The position numbers and the translations under genes were made by a program. Positions 63,014 to 64,000 of a DNA stretch of 64,000 nucleotides are shown piece after piece. The stretch's first letter is position 1. Each line of letters begins with the position of its first letter. Below the pieces are notes generated by a model, which was not told the origin of the DNA, ran no database searches, and saw nothing but the letters and a program-made list of their open reading frames with translations. Source of the DNA: Solobacterium sp. (GTDB lineage: Bacteria > Bacillota_I > Bacilli_A > Erysipelotrichales > Erysipelotrichaceae); NCBI GenBank assembly GCA_017510405.1, contig JAFWNG010000013.1, positions 336,384 through 400,383 of the forward strand. The letters are read 5' to 3'.

Positions 63014-64000
63014 CTCAGATACTGGTAAACGTTCTGGTTATGTTCCTCAAGTGTGCGGGCATAATGGAACTCGCCAGTACTGACATCCGTCATGAAGTAA
63101 TAATAATCACTCGGCGTCGGATTCAGCGCTGCTTCAAACGCCAGTGTTCCGGCATTTTCGATCGCACCCGGCGTCAGTCCGTTGTATCTGTATGTATTGT
63201 ACGGAGAATCGAAATCCGCATTTACTTCACAGACCTGCCACTGATCCGTTTCCTTGTCAAAATTGACCGCATAGCATACGGTTGCGGATGCCTGAAGAGG
63301 CATTCCGACATCCAGACGGTTATGGAACACACCGGATACCAGACGCATATCCTCCATGTTGCTGCCGGCTTCATACTGGATGATGCTGGCAAACGTATAT
63401 GCTTCATGGATCGAGAAACGGCTGGCTGCGATCGCGTCTTTGAACTGATCGTATACTCTGAGAGACTGATCCAGGATCATCTCCGTGATCTGGCGGGAAG
63501 TCATTCCCACATCAAACAGATATGTTTCCGGTGCGAGGTAGCCTTCCAGATAGATGCGGATATCGTCCTTGAACATTTCTTCGGTCAGGAACGGATACCT
63601 TGGCATCAGGGAACGGATGTATTCCTGATCGTTCCAGAGAGTAAGCAGTTCCGCTTCCGGAACACCGCAAGCGGCAGAGATCTTCTTTGCGGCGTCCTTC
63701 GCCCAGTCGCCTTCCACGATCGTTACTTTTACGGATTCTTTCTGCGCAACGATATCGTCATTTAAGTATGCAAGGATCTTCGGTACATCCCAGCTCTTAT
63801 CCAGTGTGAAATTACCTGCCTTGACACCTGTCAGATGGTTCAGACGGCCGTAATAATACGCCATCTTCGCATCCCGTATAATTCCGTCATCCTTCAGCTT
63901 GTTCGTGACCGTTGTGAGCGTTGATCCCTCATCGATCCGGAAAGCGACCGCCTCCGGCTCATTCTGTACCGGCTCAAGAGATTTCTGATAATACCAGTAA
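63010..64000 (-). CDS. mltG: Endolytic transglycosylase MltG, 5' end outside window
   Basis: Cuts nascent glycan strands at the membrane to set their length. The frame stays open to the window edge, beginning at the edge with residues YWYYQKSLEP just after the expected membrane anchor; an internal ATG at 63864 is not the true start. Visible are a LysM-like segment (FRIDEGSTLTTVTNKLKDDG) and the YceG catalytic domain: IIQYEAGSNMEDMRLVSGVFHNRL with the catalytic Glu, and PYNTYRYNGLTPGAIENAG. First known gene of the minus-strand chain running to mscL. Confidence 0.93.
   Translation of the reverse strand, partial: YWYYQKSLEPVQNEPEAVAFRIDEGSTLTTVTNKLKDDGIIRDAKMAYYYGRLNHLTGVKAGNFTLDKSWDVPKILAYLNDDIVAQKESVKVTIVEGDWAKDAAKKISAACGVPEAELLTLWNDQEYIRSLMPRYPFLTEEMFKDDIRIYLEGYLAPETYLFDVGMTSRQITEMILDQSLRVYDQFKDAIAASRFSIHEAYTFASIIQYEAGSNMEDMRLVSGVFHNRLDVGMPLQASATVCYAVNFDKETDQWQVCEVNADFDSPYNTYRYNGLTPGAIENAGTLAFEAALNPTPSDYYYFMTDVSTGEFHYARTLEEHNQNVYQYLR

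Noticed and set aside
1..64000. CRISPR arrays, tRNA or rRNA genes, insertion sequences, prophage
   Set aside because: No spaced direct repeats, no cloverleaf or rRNA sequence, and no transposase or phage structural motifs were found on reading through both strands. The only tyrosine recombinase is the housekeeping XerD.

Overview
The window looks like chromosomal core sequence of a low-branching Bacillota (Firmicutes) bacterium, most likely of the Erysipelotrichia (my inference). The evidence is a Gram-positive PolC, a threonine T-box leader, DivIB, Asp23 and FakA genes, MurG-MurB-DivIB and NusB-XseAB-IspA-Dxs-RecN gene orders, strong Shine-Dalgarno sites and many ATGA start/stop overlaps. 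Base composition by eye is near 50% G+C. The stretch from about 42.06 to 46.7 kb is visibly richer in A+T. No rRNA, tRNA, intact insertion sequence or CRISPR array was seen.

Layout. 1-4.1 kb: trigger factor (cut by the window edge), Lon and EngB, without the ClpX often found between them. 4.1-7.2 kb: murG-murB-divIB (wall precursor synthesis and division). 7.3-9.3 kb: asp23-fakA. 9.3-13.9 kb: a carbohydrate/envelope block (GH1 6-phospho-beta-glucosidase, MupG-like hydrolase, and on the minus strand an SGNH protein with an overlapping acyltransferase). It sits between fakA and recG, genes that lie close together in Bacillus. 13.9-23.8 kb: recG-rnc-galactokinase-HerA-like ATPase, then polC. 23.8-29.9 kb: T-box, thrS, proS (minus), an IMP dehydrogenase of unusual type, and a DUF5662 gene (minus). 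30-39.6 kb: one tightly packed operon nusB-xseA-xseB-ispA-dxs-recN-dinB-xerD/deoB, whose last ORF is an in-frame XerD-DeoB fusion carrying an internal Shine-Dalgarno site. 39.6-42 kb: a three-repeat hydrophilic protein, a secreted SH3/3D-type protein and a membrane LRR-like protein.

42-46.7 kb is accessory in character: about 880 bp without a convincing gene but with several dyads, a MATE exporter, and a nuclease-helicase fusion (PD-(D/E)XK-like + DUF2075) that is the best defence-type candidate here. From 46.7 kb: acpS on plus. Then on minus comes a chain transcribed smc-ftsY-ylxM-ackA-nrnA-HU, whose first five genes are joined by short overlaps, and a second minus-strand chain mltG-nudix-udk-greA-comEA-comEC-MBL-holA-ung-U32-mscL. 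mltG runs off the right edge.

Cross-cutting signals. Extended -10 promoters of the form TGGTATAAT recur. Four genes (recG, the SGNH gene, DUF5662, acpS) have a -10 box ending about 6-8 bases before the start codon with no usable ribosome binding site, which predicts leaderless mRNAs. Several terminator stems begin inside the final codons of the gene they end. The functional statements rest on motif recognition by eye; no search was run.
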